From positions 403,444 to 425,286 of the forward strand of contig QKYT01000002.1 in assembly GCA_003550305.1 (NCBI GenBank): a stretch of DNA of 21,843 nucleotides, written 5' to 3'. Positions 9,361 to 19,499 of this stretch are shown here, piece by piece. The first letter of the stretch is position 1, and the number at the start of each line of letters is the position of its first letter. Below the pieces are notes generated by a model. It was not told where the DNA came from. It worked only from the letters and a program-made list of their open reading frames with translations, and ran no database searches. A program made the translations under genes and the position numbers. The DNA comes from Glomus cerebriforme. Its lineage: Eukaryota; Glomeromycota; Glomeromycetes; Glomerales; Glomeraceae.

Positions 9361-10506
9361 TGAATAGTGAAGCATGTCATAGGAATTGTTTGATCAACAT
9401 GAGAGAGAATAATCAATAATGTCATTGTTAGTTGCATAATATATACTGTTTTTTTCTTTTGACTTTGCGTACGGTATTCTTAATATCACGTGATTCAAAA
9501 AAAAAATTAAAAAGAATTAAATAAAGATTATATTTTAAAAACTTGGCAAAAAATCTTTTAATTATTGGTTCGTGTTATTAATTAATAATTTAAAATTATT
9601 TACAAATTCTTTAAAAACATCTTGATCAGATGAATAGCTTATATTTGGAATCATTCACTTGTTAACAAACAATACAGTATTTTCTACAATTCTTACTGAC
9701 AGGAATGTTTATCAATTTACCTTTTGAAAGATGCATGTACTGTTAGAATTTGGAAGTAATATTCTTCACTTTTAAAATCATCTTCATCAGGGTTAAAGTT
9801 TTACAAAAGTAACTTTTTTATCTTTCATGGATAGACACTAACTATAATAAATTAATTAAAAAAATCAGTCATTAGATATTCAAATTAGTCTAGATTATTC
9901 ATTAATAAACAAATAAAATTCGAAACTTATCCTGCATAAAAATCGATCAGAATGTCTCATAACAGAGGTGGTATGAAAGAAAAGCTTTCGTTGATTTATT
10001 GATTCAAATTATTATTTTTTTTTGAGCAAAAATTTGTAACTTACAATATCATCGTACTTTATATATAATTTGGTTTTTTATTATTTCAATAAGGAACTGA
10101 ATAATTTTTTTTACTATTAACTATATTTTGTCTATATTGGGTATGTTTCCTCTAAATGCTAAAGCAAAAAGCTAAAACTTTCCCCTTATGTTATAAATTA
10201 AATTTACGCAGAGGTAATTGATCATTTTAATAAAAATAGGAATTCGGTATTTACTTAATTAAGTTTGTAACCTATAAATATTTTTAAAACCTGAATTGAT
10301 TTTATTAAAAATAGGTTATGATCGTCAATTTCATTATTACTCTTATTTAAGTCAAAGAAAAGGTAAAGAATTAATGAAAATTTTTTTTTTTTTTTCAAAA
10401 AAAAAAAACCTATTTTTCTTATATAAATATTTAATATATATAGATTAAAAAGTTGTTTCGTCTCTTTTAATAATAATTGAGTTATGATTATTTGAGAACA
10501 CAACTT
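9361..10506. other. AT-rich intergenic region upstream of the RING ligase gene
   Basis: No gene is supported. CACGTG occurs at about 9487. Long T and A runs lie at 10381-10410. A short minus-strand frame near 9560-9652 (SSDQDVFKEFVNNF) could be a fragment, but it is too short to call. Confidence 0.4.
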
Positions 10507-10520
10507 TATATATATATATA
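10507..10520 (+). promoter_or_regulatory. TATA-rich tract before the RING ligase gene
   Basis: A (TA)7 run lies about 46 bp before the ATG at 10566, with an A-rich leader ending in ACAATCAATATG. It could act as a TATA element with a short 5' UTR, but similar runs occur elsewhere in the window, including within introns. Confidence 0.35.
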
Positions 10521-10565
10521 CACATCCATTTATAACTTTTTTTTTTAAAAAACTTTACAATCAAT

Positions 10566-12473
10566 ATGCCATTTACTTTACCAGCACCACATTCAGAAGT
10601 TGAAAATTCTAGACCACAAGAAGCTCAAAGAACTTCAGTTATTAACAATAACACCGTTACTAGTACCGTTACCACCACAAATCATCACCCACAAAGACGA
10701 AGAAGTGTATGTAGTACTATAATACATACGTTAAAATCAAATTCAATGGTTCGTTATGGTGTATTGATATTTTTAATAGCATTAATTAGTATATTATATT
10801 TTGCTACAACACATCAAGTATTAAAACCGGCAGGGTCGGGTCCAATAATTACTTCTGAATTATTAACCTTTGATTCAAGGAATATTCCAGATAATATTCA
10901 AAAGTCACCCGATGATGGATTCCCTTCATCAGTAGGTGGTACTCAATTATATGATACTTATGATGCTTCTGGCAAAGGAAATGTACAACAAGAAGTTGAA
11001 GGTAATCTTCCTAATAATACAAGTCAAAATTTAAGAGGAATATTATATGATCGTGGAAATGGTTGTCAAAGTGTTAAATTTAATTCAAAAGATCCTCCAT
11101 CATTTGGAATTGTTCCATCAATTCCAGTACCTAATGCACTTTCACCTTATAAAATTGGTTTAATAACATCTGATACAAATTGTACGTTAGAAACGAAAAT
11201 TAATAATTCGATAGCTGATCAAGATAAAGCAATAATTCTTATGCCACAAAATAATAATTTTAATGATGATGTGTTGAATTTAAAACCAGATGATTATGAA
11301 ATAACAATATTTACTATTAATAGACCAGCGGGTAAAGATTTATTAGATGAATTAAATTCATTATATATTATTTACTCAAAAAATCAAAAAGATCCTACAA
11401 CTGTATTAACTGTCACTTTGAGTCCTTATCGTCAATTGATTGTTAGTTCTTGGTTATTTGCTATGTTTGCTGTAGGTGGTATTTTAGTTGCTTCATTTTT
11501 TGTATCTATTTTAATTCACATGAGACTTTATCGGTTAAGGAGGAATCAACAAGATGAAATAAGAAGACAGAGGGCTGCTGATGAAGTATTAGGAATGAAA
11601 AAATGGACTTTAGAAAAAGAAGTTATTGATACTTTCCCTATCATTATTTATGTTAAAAAGTCTGTGGCAACTTCGAATAATGTAGTCTCAACAAGTGATA
11701 CTGAAAATCCATCAACAAGCGATTCTGCTGAACAAAATGAAAATGATGATTCAACAACGCAAAATGAAACCACTTCAACGAATAAACAACTTCATCGTTC
11801 AATATCTACTCGTTCAACTCGTTCAACTCGTTCAACAAAATCAATGAGATCACTTAATGCGATTGATAATGCAACAAACTTATACAATTCAACAGTCACT
11901 TCAACTACTTCAACCACTCCAACTACCCCAACCACTCCAACAACTCCGATCGCTTCAACTACTCCAGTCACCCCAACTTCTCAAATCACTTCAACCACTC
12001 CAACCGCTTCAACTACTTCGACTACTACAACAGCAGCAACAACTGCTATAACAGATGATGGTGACGTAGATACATGTGCAATATGTATAGAAGATTTTGA
12101 GGATGGTGAAAAATTAAGATTATTACCTTGTAAACATTGGTATCATGTAGAATGTATTGATCCCTGGTTAACAACAAAAAGTAGCAGCTGTCCTTTATGC
12201 AAATCAGATTGTAGACCAAATCAAATTGAAGAAATAATTATTGATAGTCCAGTTAATAACCTCAATCAAGACAATAATATTAATAATATTGAAAGTGAAG
12301 TAAGTGAGAGAAATAATAATACTAATGTTGTTATTAAAATGGGTAAAGTCGTTGGTAAATTATTTGGTAGTATAAGGGGAAGAAGAGGCACAAGCGTAAG
12401 ACCAACAAATACGCAAGCATCACCAAATAATAACGATAATAACGTAGTTGAATTAGAAATGGAAAATGTTTAG
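10566..12473 (+). CDS. Membrane-anchored RING-H2 E3 ubiquitin ligase (RNF13/GRAIL-like), 635 aa
   Basis: This protein probably attaches ubiquitin to targets at an endomembrane or the plasma membrane. Residues 60-83 form a first hydrophobic segment ([19 protein letters not shown]). Residues of about 85-290 are lumenal or extracellular and hold a likely PA (protease-associated) domain, with [41 protein letters not shown] and possible N-glycosylation sites. A second membrane segment lies at about 292-318 ([20 protein letters not shown]), followed by a basic LYRLRRNQQ stretch. A Ser/Thr-rich linker with [16 protein letters not shown] and TTP repeats precedes the RING-H2 finger: C504, C507, C522, H524, H527, C530, C542 and C545, all eight zinc ligands in the C3H2C3 order, with W534. 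The tail is Asn-rich. The gene is one uninterrupted frame, unlike its multi-exon neighbours. PA-TM-RING architecture is typical; the extra N-terminal helix is less so. The PA domain call is weaker than the RING call. Confidence 0.9.
   Translation: MPFTLPAPHSEVENSRPQEAQRTSVINNNTVTSTVTTTNHHPQRRRSVCSTIIHTLKSNSMVRYGVLIFLIALISILYFATTHQVLKPAGSGPIITSELLTFDSRNIPDNIQKSPDDGFPSSVGGTQLYDTYDASGKGNVQQEVEGNLPNNTSQNLRGILYDRGNGCQSVKFNSKDPPSFGIVPSIPVPNALSPYKIGLITSDTNCTLETKINNSIADQDKAIILMPQNNNFNDDVLNLKPDDYEITIFTINRPAGKDLLDELNSLYIIYSKNQKDPTTVLTVTLSPYRQLIVSSWLFAMFAVGGILVASFFVSILIHMRLYRLRRNQQDEIRRQRAADEVLGMKKWTLEKEVIDTFPIIIYVKKSVATSNNVVSTSDTENPSTSDSAEQNENDDSTTQNETTSTNKQLHRSISTRSTRSTRSTKSMRSLNAIDNATNLYNSTVTSTTSTTPTTPTTPTTPIASTTPVTPTSQITSTTPTASTTSTTTTAATTAITDDGDVDTCAICIEDFEDGEKLRLLPCKHWYHVECIDPWLTTKSSSCPLCKSDCRPNQIEEIIIDSPVNNLNQDNNINNIESEVSERNNNTNVVIKMGKVVGKLFGSIRGRRGTSVRPTNTQASPNNNDNNVVELEMENV
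11887..12044 (+). repeat. Coding minisatellite (ACT/CCA Thr-Pro repeats) in the RING gene
   Basis: Imperfect repeats of TCAACTAC, CCAACTACC and CCAACCACT encode the Thr/Pro/Ser linker just before the RING domain. The repetition also keeps a second frame open (11857-12051, Leu/Gln-rich), which is a shadow and not a gene. Length variation between strains would be expected. Confidence 0.75.
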
Positions 12474-12662
12474 TTCTTCAAGATATGAAGAAAGTTTATT
12501 TTATTATTACTATCATTATTGTAATTTTGTTTATTTATTTATTTAACTACAGTCTTTTTTGTATACTAAAAATCATGAGAATGGGTGGGTGTATATTTTT
12601 TATCATTGTATTTTATAATTCACGAAAAAAAAGTCCATTTCTTTATTTTGAATGAATCTTTC

Positions 12663-12668
12663 AATAAA
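12663..12668 (+). terminator. AATAAA polyadenylation signal candidate
   Basis: AATAAA lies 190 bp after the RING gene stop codon, followed by an A-rich and then T-rich stretch. It is the clearest canonical hexamer in the 3' region of this gene. Confidence 0.45.
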
Positions 12669-12932
12669 AAAAATTTCATTAAATAATGTGTTTATTTTTT
12701 TTTTATAATTTTAAGATATTTAAAGTATTAAAACGCTAGCTGAAATTTGTTGCAAAATGAGTTTTGATTGGCAACACTAGTTTCGGATTTATTCCTAGGA
12801 AAAAAATATATTATGAAAATCCACAAAATTTTACTACCATTCATATCTATGCATCATGCACATCATCTTTTATTAGCTCCAATCAGAAATTATGTTAATT
12901 AAATAAAATCCGTGAATTACCTACATATTTAA

Positions 12933-13003
12933 GCATGCTTGGTTTAGTGGTATAATTCGTGCCTGCCACGCACGAGACCCGAGTTCGATTCTCGGAGCAT
13001 GCA
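12933..13003 (+). tRNA. tRNA-Gly (anticodon GCC)
   Basis: A full cloverleaf of 71 nt including the discriminator A. Acceptor stem GCATGCT (12933-12939) pairs with AGCATGC (12996-13002). The anticodon stem CGTGC/GCACG (12958-12962 with 12970-12974) encloses the loop CTGCCAC with anticodon GCC at 12965-12967. The T stem CCGAG/CTCGG (12979-12983 with 12991-12995) encloses TTCGATT. Internal promoter A box TGGTTTAGTGG lies at 12940-12950 and the B box around 12982-12992. No intron. The sequence is GC-balanced, in sharp contrast to its surroundings, as expected for a functional tRNA gene. Confidence 0.97.
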
Positions 13004-13011
13004 AAAGATTC

Positions 13012-13034
13012 TTTTCTTTTTTTTTTTTTTTTTT
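13012..13034 (+). terminator. RNA polymerase III terminator of tRNA-Gly
   Basis: TTTT at 13012-13015 and an uninterrupted run of 18 T at 13017-13034 start nine bases after the mature 3' end. T runs of four or more are the standard Pol III stop signal. Confidence 0.85.
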
Positions 13035-14060
13035 GTTGAGTTTAAGTTAAATTCAATTAAAAATGAATATCAACTGCTGCTGATGAATCAACGTGATTAA
13101 TTTTTGGACGATCATCATATGACAACCTTTTAAACGCGCAGTAATCATTGGATATAGTTTTTTTACAATTTAATGTCTTTTATTACTTTCTTAATTAATA
13201 AAAATATTTATTACTCTTTTTTCTACTAATTGTTACACAACTATACTACTATTTCTTTTGTACTAAATTTTATCTATATTAAATAATAGAATATAATTAA
13301 GAATAAATTTGAATATTATTTATATACTTTTATTTACTTTTAAGTAAGAAATTATCATTAAAAAAAAAAAAAGTAAAATAAAAATGAAAAGAAATAAATA
13401 AAAAAAGAATTTACTATGAATCTTATTCATAAACACATGATACAATATGAGACTACCCAAAATAAAGCTATAATACTACATGTTACATTTTTTTATTTAG
13501 CTCATCATAGTTTCTAAACAGTTTGACATTTTCTTTTACAGATAAATTTTCTAATAAAACCTCTTTAGATCTCTATATATGTCTGTAGTTTTGAAAAAGT
13601 AATCTTATTTGATAAAGTTACCATTAGACTATTGGTAAATTAATATAGAAAAAAGATGGTTTTAATTTAGCAATCCAAGCTTATAAAAAAAAAGCAAATT
13701 CAGGCATTTGAAAAAAATTATTAAAAAATAAGAAAGAGATCTAGAATTTAGAAAGCAATATGATTTAGACATGACAGTTAAAAGAAGAGTTATAGTAATG
13801 TATTATACAAAAGGTTTAAGATCTCATCCAGATAATAAAAGTGATATACAAAAAATATTAAAAAGCCAAAAAAAGCAATTTAAGAAAATACTTGAAAAGA
13901 AATTTGATAAGTGCAGGCAATTTAAATTTGCTTTATGCTTACTTATCAAATTTCTTATAAATAATAAGCCTAGAAATGAAAAGTCAGGAAAAGTAAAAAT
14001 ATATAAACAGACTAGCTTAAAAATAAACAAATTATAGTTTACAATCATTCAGAGATAAAT
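13035..14060. other. AT-rich region without a supported gene
   Basis: Mostly A/T. The frame 13771-14037 (88 aa, Lys-rich, with MTVKRRVIVMYYTKGLRSHP) has protein-like composition in its first half, and the frame stays open upstream only to a stop near 13731. I do not recognise it. It may be a decayed repeat-derived fragment or chance, because Lys/Ile/Asn-rich frames arise easily in A-rich DNA. Confidence 0.35.
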
Positions 14061-14377
14061 ACCGTATATAGCGGGTCACAGTACCCCGGGTATCTTGCAA
14101 AAATCGGGGGTTTGACCCTGTACCCCCGGGTACTAAATAAAACCTAAAAATTCCGTTTTTTGCGAATATCTCACGATATACCGGTCCAATTTGAACGATC
14201 TTTTTTTTATTATGAAGAGCTCAATGAGAGCTATCAAACAAAAAAAAGATGGCTCAAATCTGATCACTGGATCACGAGATAATTGTAAAATATCCCCCCA
14301 GATACTATACAATTCTATTAAATTTTTCAAGAGGGGTACTATGCATAGGGGGGGTACTATGGCCCGTGATATACGGT
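14061..14377. mobile_element. Fold-back MITE, about 317 bp
   Basis: The left end ACCGTATATAGCGGGTCACA continuing through AGTACCCC (14061-14087) matches the reverse complement of the right end (14351-14377) at 23 of 27 positions. The ends are flanked by AAT on both sides, or by TA if one base is moved inwards (TACCGTAT..ATACGGTA). The whole element is an imperfect palindrome: the left arm with ATATCTCACGAT and GATC followed by eight T pairs with the right arm around ATCACGAGATAA and AAAAAAAAGAT, with a centre near 14220-14235. Subterminal words are doubled on each side (GTACCCC.GGGTA left, GGGGTACTATG right). It is distinctly GC-richer than its flanks and encodes nothing convincing. The transposase family that moves it is not identifiable from the ends alone. 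Confidence 0.8.
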
Positions 14378-15094
14378 AATTATTTAAGTAATATCTTTAA
14401 ATAAATCTTATATTAAATAAAGGAAAGAGAAAACAAGTCTAATAATTAAGAATATATTTGGTGATAACATTGAATTTTTTCAAAATAAGTATCTAAGACT
14501 ATTATAAAATTTATAAAGAATCAGTTAATTTTTTTTTATTAAATAAGAATCAATCATAAAAACTTTAAAAGATTAATTGCAATTAGTTACTTTTTTTCTT
14601 TAATTTTCTAATTTATTAGATTTTAAAAGATAATAAACTTTAGTATAACTAGATAAAAATAATTTGTTATATCCAACTGGTCTTTTATGTTTAATAATAG
14701 AACTAGTAATTATTTTTTTTACTCTTTAATACTTTTTTTATAGCTTTATTAAAGAACATACTTATTAACTGAATAGAAATATTATTAAAAATATTATCAT
14801 TTATATAAAGATCTCTAATTTATATTCCGTATTTTTTAGATAAGCATAAATATAAATCTAGCATCTTATTATATAAAAGCACTTTACTTAGAGTTGACAT
14901 ACTGAATTTTAATGCTATAACTAGTAAATAATAAATTTTTATATTCAGTTAAAAATGATATTGCAATTATATTTTTAAATTTGTAATATTGCAAATTTTT
15001 AAATTAAATTACACATAATAGTCCACAACTAACAACTTCACAACTCAAAATATATGATTCATATATAATATAGAATTGCTAATTATTCAAAATT
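14378..15094. other. AT-rich non-coding stretch
   Basis: No coding signal. Several small inverted repeats occur, for example TTGCAATTAT and GTAATATTGCAA near 14960-14996. No further structure could be supported. Confidence 0.4.
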
Positions 15095-15535
15095 TAGTAA
15101 TTGAATTTTGATAAATTTTATACCATTTAAATCATCTTAATAAGAAAAATCAAATGACATAAATTATCATTTTTTTACCATTAATATTATTTGAATTATA
15201 GATTAATAAATATTTAAAAATTATTAATAACAAAATATTATCTAGTAATTAGATTTTGATAAATTTTATACCAATCATTTTGTCTTAATAAAATAAATTA
15301 AATAATAGTAAATTTATCTTTCTATTATTAAATTGATGAAATTATAGCTTTATAATTATTTAAAAACTATTAATATTAAATAATAATTAGTAATTGTATT
15401 TTACTAAATCTTATACTATTTAATTCATCTTAATAAGATAATTTAAATAGTAATTTTATCATCATTGATATTATCATCATTTTTGAATTAGTGTGATTGG
15501 TAATTAATTTGTAATAAATAAAAATGATTCTCTAA
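15095..15535. repeat. Three-copy tandem array, unit about 147 bp
   Basis: Unit starts at 15095, 15243 and 15388 share TAGTAATT.GATTTTGATAAA-like openings, followed by TTTATACCA and CATCTTAATAA, and a later TTGAATTATAG or GAAATTATAG block. Periods are 148 and 145 bp. The third copy decays after about 15490. The array is almost pure A/T. Satellite-like origin is inferred; the function is unknown. Confidence 0.65.
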
Positions 15536-16801
15536 CTACAAAAATAAAATCATGTTTTACTATATAAATTATAAATATCATTTGATCTGCATAACTCTAA
15601 GCCACTATTGTATAATCTTATTATTTTATTAATCATTTTTATCATTTATCTTTTTTGTTTTTGCTAAAGCTTATAAACTGATTCCTAAAAACCTGATTCT
15701 TAAAAGATTTCTAAAACTGATTCCTAGAGTCTCTAAAGATTTATAATAATTTCCTTCAAGTAACAGATAATAATTTTTTTTTATTTTGTTAGTTTTTTTC
15801 CTTTTTTTTCATTTTTAACTATTTTTTTTTATTTAGATCTTTGGTTTTTGGNCAGAGAGTTTGGAAAGAGTAATGCTTCTTTATTAATTCTTCTTGTATT
15901 AGTTTTTTATTCTTTAAAGAGAAGATTCATTTTTTTTAAAAAAAAATATAATTATTAAATTATTTTTTTTTATGTTTTAGCATATAAAATAAGCAGTATT
16001 TTTAATATGTCTTCAGCTGTTTTCAGTATTTTTGGTAGCTTAATTTTAATTGATCAATAAAATCATCTGATCACACTAATTTGAAAATGGTGATAATAAA
16101 AATATGCTTTAATAAAGATTTTTAATCTACAGTATTTTGGTTAAAATTATATTAATTTTGGCTGGAATTATGAATTCAGATTTTAAAAATCTGTAATATT
16201 TGCAATATTATAATTATAATATTATAACCTTAACTAACTAGTTATAGTATTATTTTTACTATACTATTCATAAATTCAATACTTTTATTAATAATTAAAA
16301 CTTTTGATCAAATAAGAAAACAATTTGATTTATTATAAATTTTTTAAAATGATTTGATTATTTATACAGATAATTTATTAATTAAAATAAAATTACATTA
16401 AAACTTATTAATAGTTATATCTTTTATTATAAATTTATATTTATAAAATTATTTACTTATTTTATTATGAGAAAATAATAGATTATTTAGATCTTGTATA
16501 TTATTAAAAGAAATATATTGGATAAATTTTGGGTAAGATTTATGAATCTGATATAGAGTCTATTTATTTAACCATTTTTTTTTTTACTTTAATTAAAGAT
16601 AAGTAATCTCCATATTTTTTACAAATTATTTGCATTTTTTTAGCAATTTAACAATAATATCTTTTAGATTAATAATATAGCTTTTGCAATACAAAATTCT
16701 GATTAAGATTATGCACTTTCTAAAAATTGATATAAATAACCAGATCATCTATTTCAATATTATTAATAATATTATATAATATATAATCTAATAAATTATA
16801 T
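15536..16801. other. AT-rich non-coding stretch with one ambiguous base
   Basis: No gene visible. AAACTGATTCCTA occurs twice (15675-15687 and 15714-15726). An N is at 15852. AT palindromes such as AATATTATAATTATAATATT lie near 16204. The stretch gives way to the retroposed block at 16802. Confidence 0.4.
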
Positions 16802-17850
16802 ATAAAATAAACAATTTTTTTTTTTGAAGACGCGCTGTATTATGAACTTTATTTTGTAAATTGTTGAACAATGCCCAGTATACAATAACAAATAAAATTA
16901 AAAAGAACAGATATAAGACCTCCATCCAAAAGGAAAATTCCAACGCGTCACACTTACGTACATGAGTCCTTAGAGTGAGGACTGAAAGCAAGATCTCCTT
17001 AAATATTAGTATGCTCTGATTCTCCCTCACACCCCAGTGTTAGCACCAAATAAAAAATCTTTCAATCAGTCCTCCCATATCTCCCCACAAAATACTTGGG
17101 TCTTCTAACTAGTACAATATATTAAAAAAAAGCCACTACACTTTTTAAAAGGAATTATAGAAGCTGGTTACTAGTACCAACCTCCAGAAGGAAAGGAAAA
17201 CTATTTAATACTAAAACTAAAAGATACAAGAAAGAAAATTAATCTACTTCTACCTCTATACCTTCCCTACCAAGACCAGTTCCAGATCACCCTAACGGAT
17301 ATTCCAGATGAATTGAGACGACTGCTTATACTGTTTCGTCTGAAGGCCGACACCTAGTACTTTGCCGGATACCCCTTGAGGATGAACACCCCTGACCATC
17401 CCTTCTACGACCGTCCCAGTAAGTATCAATTCCAAAATAAGCCAATTTCTTACGGCCCAGATGTTCTACATTCTAGTGAATCGATACGACTTTTTACCCA
17501 AAATTTCTCGGCACTTGCTTCGCAGAGGTACTCGTTTAACATCCAACCCTGTCGAAGAATACTGATCCTTGATATACCTATTGCAGAAAAAACAATCGTC
17601 TATGCTTCCAGTACTCCTACAAGAAGATACCCATTTAACGCACTTGACCCTGTACCCAACGTCTTCCACACCATTTTATTCTTTTTATTAATTTTTCTAT
17701 TCAACTACTAATAACGTCACCTTAAGGGGCAAAATTAGGGATCATCATCTGTGAAACAAAACCAAGGAATATGTAACAACAAGGGAACCAATCATCAACA
17801 GATGATCGACTATTTCCAGTACTCCTCTATCTCCCATAAAATAAACAATT
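16802..17850 (-). mobile_element. Retroposed ~1-kb insert with 15-bp target site duplication and poly(A) tail
   Basis: The 15-bp word ATAAAATAAACAATT occurs at 16802-16816 and 17836-17850. Between them lies a block that is clearly GC-richer than both flanks. Read on the minus strand it begins GGGAGATAGAGGAGTACTGG and ends GCGCGTCTTC followed by a run of A (plus-strand T at 16817-16825), with AATAAA at 16853-16848, about 22 nt before the tail. Target duplication, A-tail and correctly placed polyadenylation signal are hallmarks of LINE-type reverse transcription of a Pol II transcript. Minus-strand frames read MVWKTLGTGSSALNGYLLVG and FSAIGISRISILRQGWMLNE with interspersed stops, and near the 3' end a hydrophobic frame (17030 to 16788). 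I recognise no reverse transcriptase, so it is a truncated LINE, a SINE-like unit or a processed retrocopy of an unknown RNA. Confidence 0.72.
17740..17807. repeat. Inverted repeat inside the retroposed block
   Basis: GATCATCATCTGT at 17740-17752 and ACAGATGATC at 17798-17807 are near-complementary, with a three-base bulge. In the minus-strand RNA this would make a hairpin about 30-95 nt from the 5' end. Confidence 0.5.
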
Positions 17851-18699
17851 AGTGTTTAATTAAAAGATATTAAATCTATCTTTTTTTTTGCATTTTTTCA
17901 TATAGAATTAAAATACTTTTCAATATTAATTAAGCTTCTTTTAAAGTTATACTTCTTTAAAAAATAATCTTTTCTGTAATTAAAAAATATATTTGATTTA
18001 TTTTCTAAATATTTTTAACCAAAAAAATAATTTCAGATGTATTTGTACTATATATATTGCATTAATGCAATAAGTTTTGATAATATTAAAAGAAAAGTTA
18101 ATAAATATAGCTTATTTCAAAACTTTTAATACATATAATAAAAATATCTTTAACTATAATATTTATTTTAGACTTATATTATAAAAGGTAATATTTCTCA
18201 GATTAATAAATTATTTTCTTTCAGTTATATTTAATAACTTTTTCTTAATATAATCCTATTCTTTGATTTTGCTAATAAAATTTTTGTTCAGCCTTATTAA
18301 TATTAATTAAACTAGATATAATATTTATAAGTTTTATACTTTTATATATTCTATTTATAAGAGTATTTTTTGCTATAATTAGTTTATCAGACAATTACCA
18401 TTTTTTATAAATTGTCTAACTTTTAGTATAATAAAGTTATTTTGATAGAATATATTTAGAATAATATCTTTTTCAAACAAAAACTTCTAATTGCATACTA
18501 TAGTAATAATCAGAATTAGGTATATTTAGAAATTTCTTTTTCTAATTGCTTTTCAAGCTTATTTTACTAAAATTTTAGATCTTTTTTTATAATTTTTATA
18601 AATATTTTAAATAAGCTATATATAAATAAAGTTATTTGCTAAAATTCTACAAATAAAACATTTTGTGCTAGTTTGAAGACTTGAGTTTGTAATTAGCAG
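17851..18699. other. AT-rich non-coding stretch
   Basis: No coding signal. It contains the 16-bp perfect palindrome ATTGCATTAATGCAAT at 18056-18071 and an 8-bp stem AGACAATT/AATTGTCT (18389-18396 with 18410-18417). Both are modest in DNA of this composition. Confidence 0.4.
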
Positions 18700-18739
18700 G
18701 TATCCTTTATCCTAGGAATTGGTACTAACATCTGATTTC

Positions 18740-19134
18740 TAGAATCTCATCAATGTTTCATACTAATTAAAAGATCCAAGTGATTTGTGAAGAAATTAAG
18801 TCTGGTCCTAAAACTGAGATTTGCCAAAATTTCAAAATTGTAATCTGAAATATTTTTGAAAGCCAAAATTCTGAAATGCCGAAATTAAGCTAAAATACCG
18901 ATATTCTAATTGGCTAGTATTATGGAAATTTCAGCCGAAATTATTAAATTTTTTAAAAAGAAAATTTTATATTACACAATTGGCAAAAACGATTTTTACC
19001 AAATTTGGGAGATGTTTAAAGCGGAACAAAGTCATGTGATGTGCCACGTATTTGCACTGCCACACGGTTGTTTATTTATTTATTTTTTTTTAAAAAAAAT
19101 TTTTATCAGGCTCTTTCTTTTGTTTAAGCCTTAG
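18740..19134 (+). repeat. Repeat with short 'GCCGAAATT' motifs and an HTH-like coding remnant
   Basis: A frame reads KIQVICEEIKSGPKTEICQN (about 18767-18826), reminiscent of the N-terminal helix-turn-helix of CENP-B/pogo-type transposases, and is then broken by stops. It is followed by a run of related words: GCCAAAATTTC, GCCAAAATTCTG, GCCGAAATTAAG, ACCGATATTC and GCCGAAATTATT (18815-18945). Downstream to 19070 the sequence is GC-richer than its flanks, ending in a T/A-rich stretch. I interpret it as a dispersed repeat carrying transposase debris. The frame from 18910 (74 aa) is not a convincing gene. Confidence 0.4.
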
Positions 19135-19261
19135 GATTTACAAATCATATAAATCTTTTTCTTCATTTTTTCGTTCATTTTATGAATAGCATTATACTTA
19201 TAGTTGTGTCAGTAATTGTTTTTTAAATTTCATATTTTAAAACTCTGTTACGTAAATATAA

Positions 19262-19360
19262 TTACTTATTTAGTAATTAATTACGGGTTACTTAATTAAT
19301 TATGAGTTACTTAATTAGTTATGGGTTACTTAATTAATTATGAGTTACTTAATTAATTAC
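19262..19360. repeat. 19-bp minisatellite
   Basis: The unit TTACTTAATTAATTATGAG starts at 19288, 19307, 19326 and 19345 with exact 19-bp spacing; copies alternate GAG and GGG at their end. A diverged, longer copy lies at 19262-19287. Confidence 0.85.
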
Positions 19361-19499
19361 AAATATTTATTATAAAAAACTGTAATTTGCTTAAAACCTT
19401 AAATAGATAATAAAAATTTTATTATATTTTTTTATTAATTTTGTTATAAAAATATTAAAAAATAAAATAAAATAAAAAAATTAACGCCTTCTATTTGGC

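Noticed and set aside
10255..10503. 82-aa minus-strand open frame
   Set aside because: Its Lys/Phe/Leu composition follows from long T and A runs; it lies in the upstream region of the RING gene.
11857..12051. Leu/Gln-rich open frame inside the RING gene
   Set aside because: A shadow created by the Thr/Pro coding repeat in another frame.
13824..14048. 74-aa minus-strand open frame
   Set aside because: Antisense of a Lys-rich frame in A-rich DNA, no evidence of a gene.
14133..14379. Open frames on both strands across the MITE
   Set aside because: They arise from the palindromic element and have no coding features.
17376..17711. 111-aa plus-strand and 67-aa minus-strand open frames in the GC-richer block
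   Set aside because: The block is a minus-oriented retroposed insert; the plus-strand frame ends in a poly-Phe/Leu tail from T-rich DNA, and the minus frame lacks a known domain.
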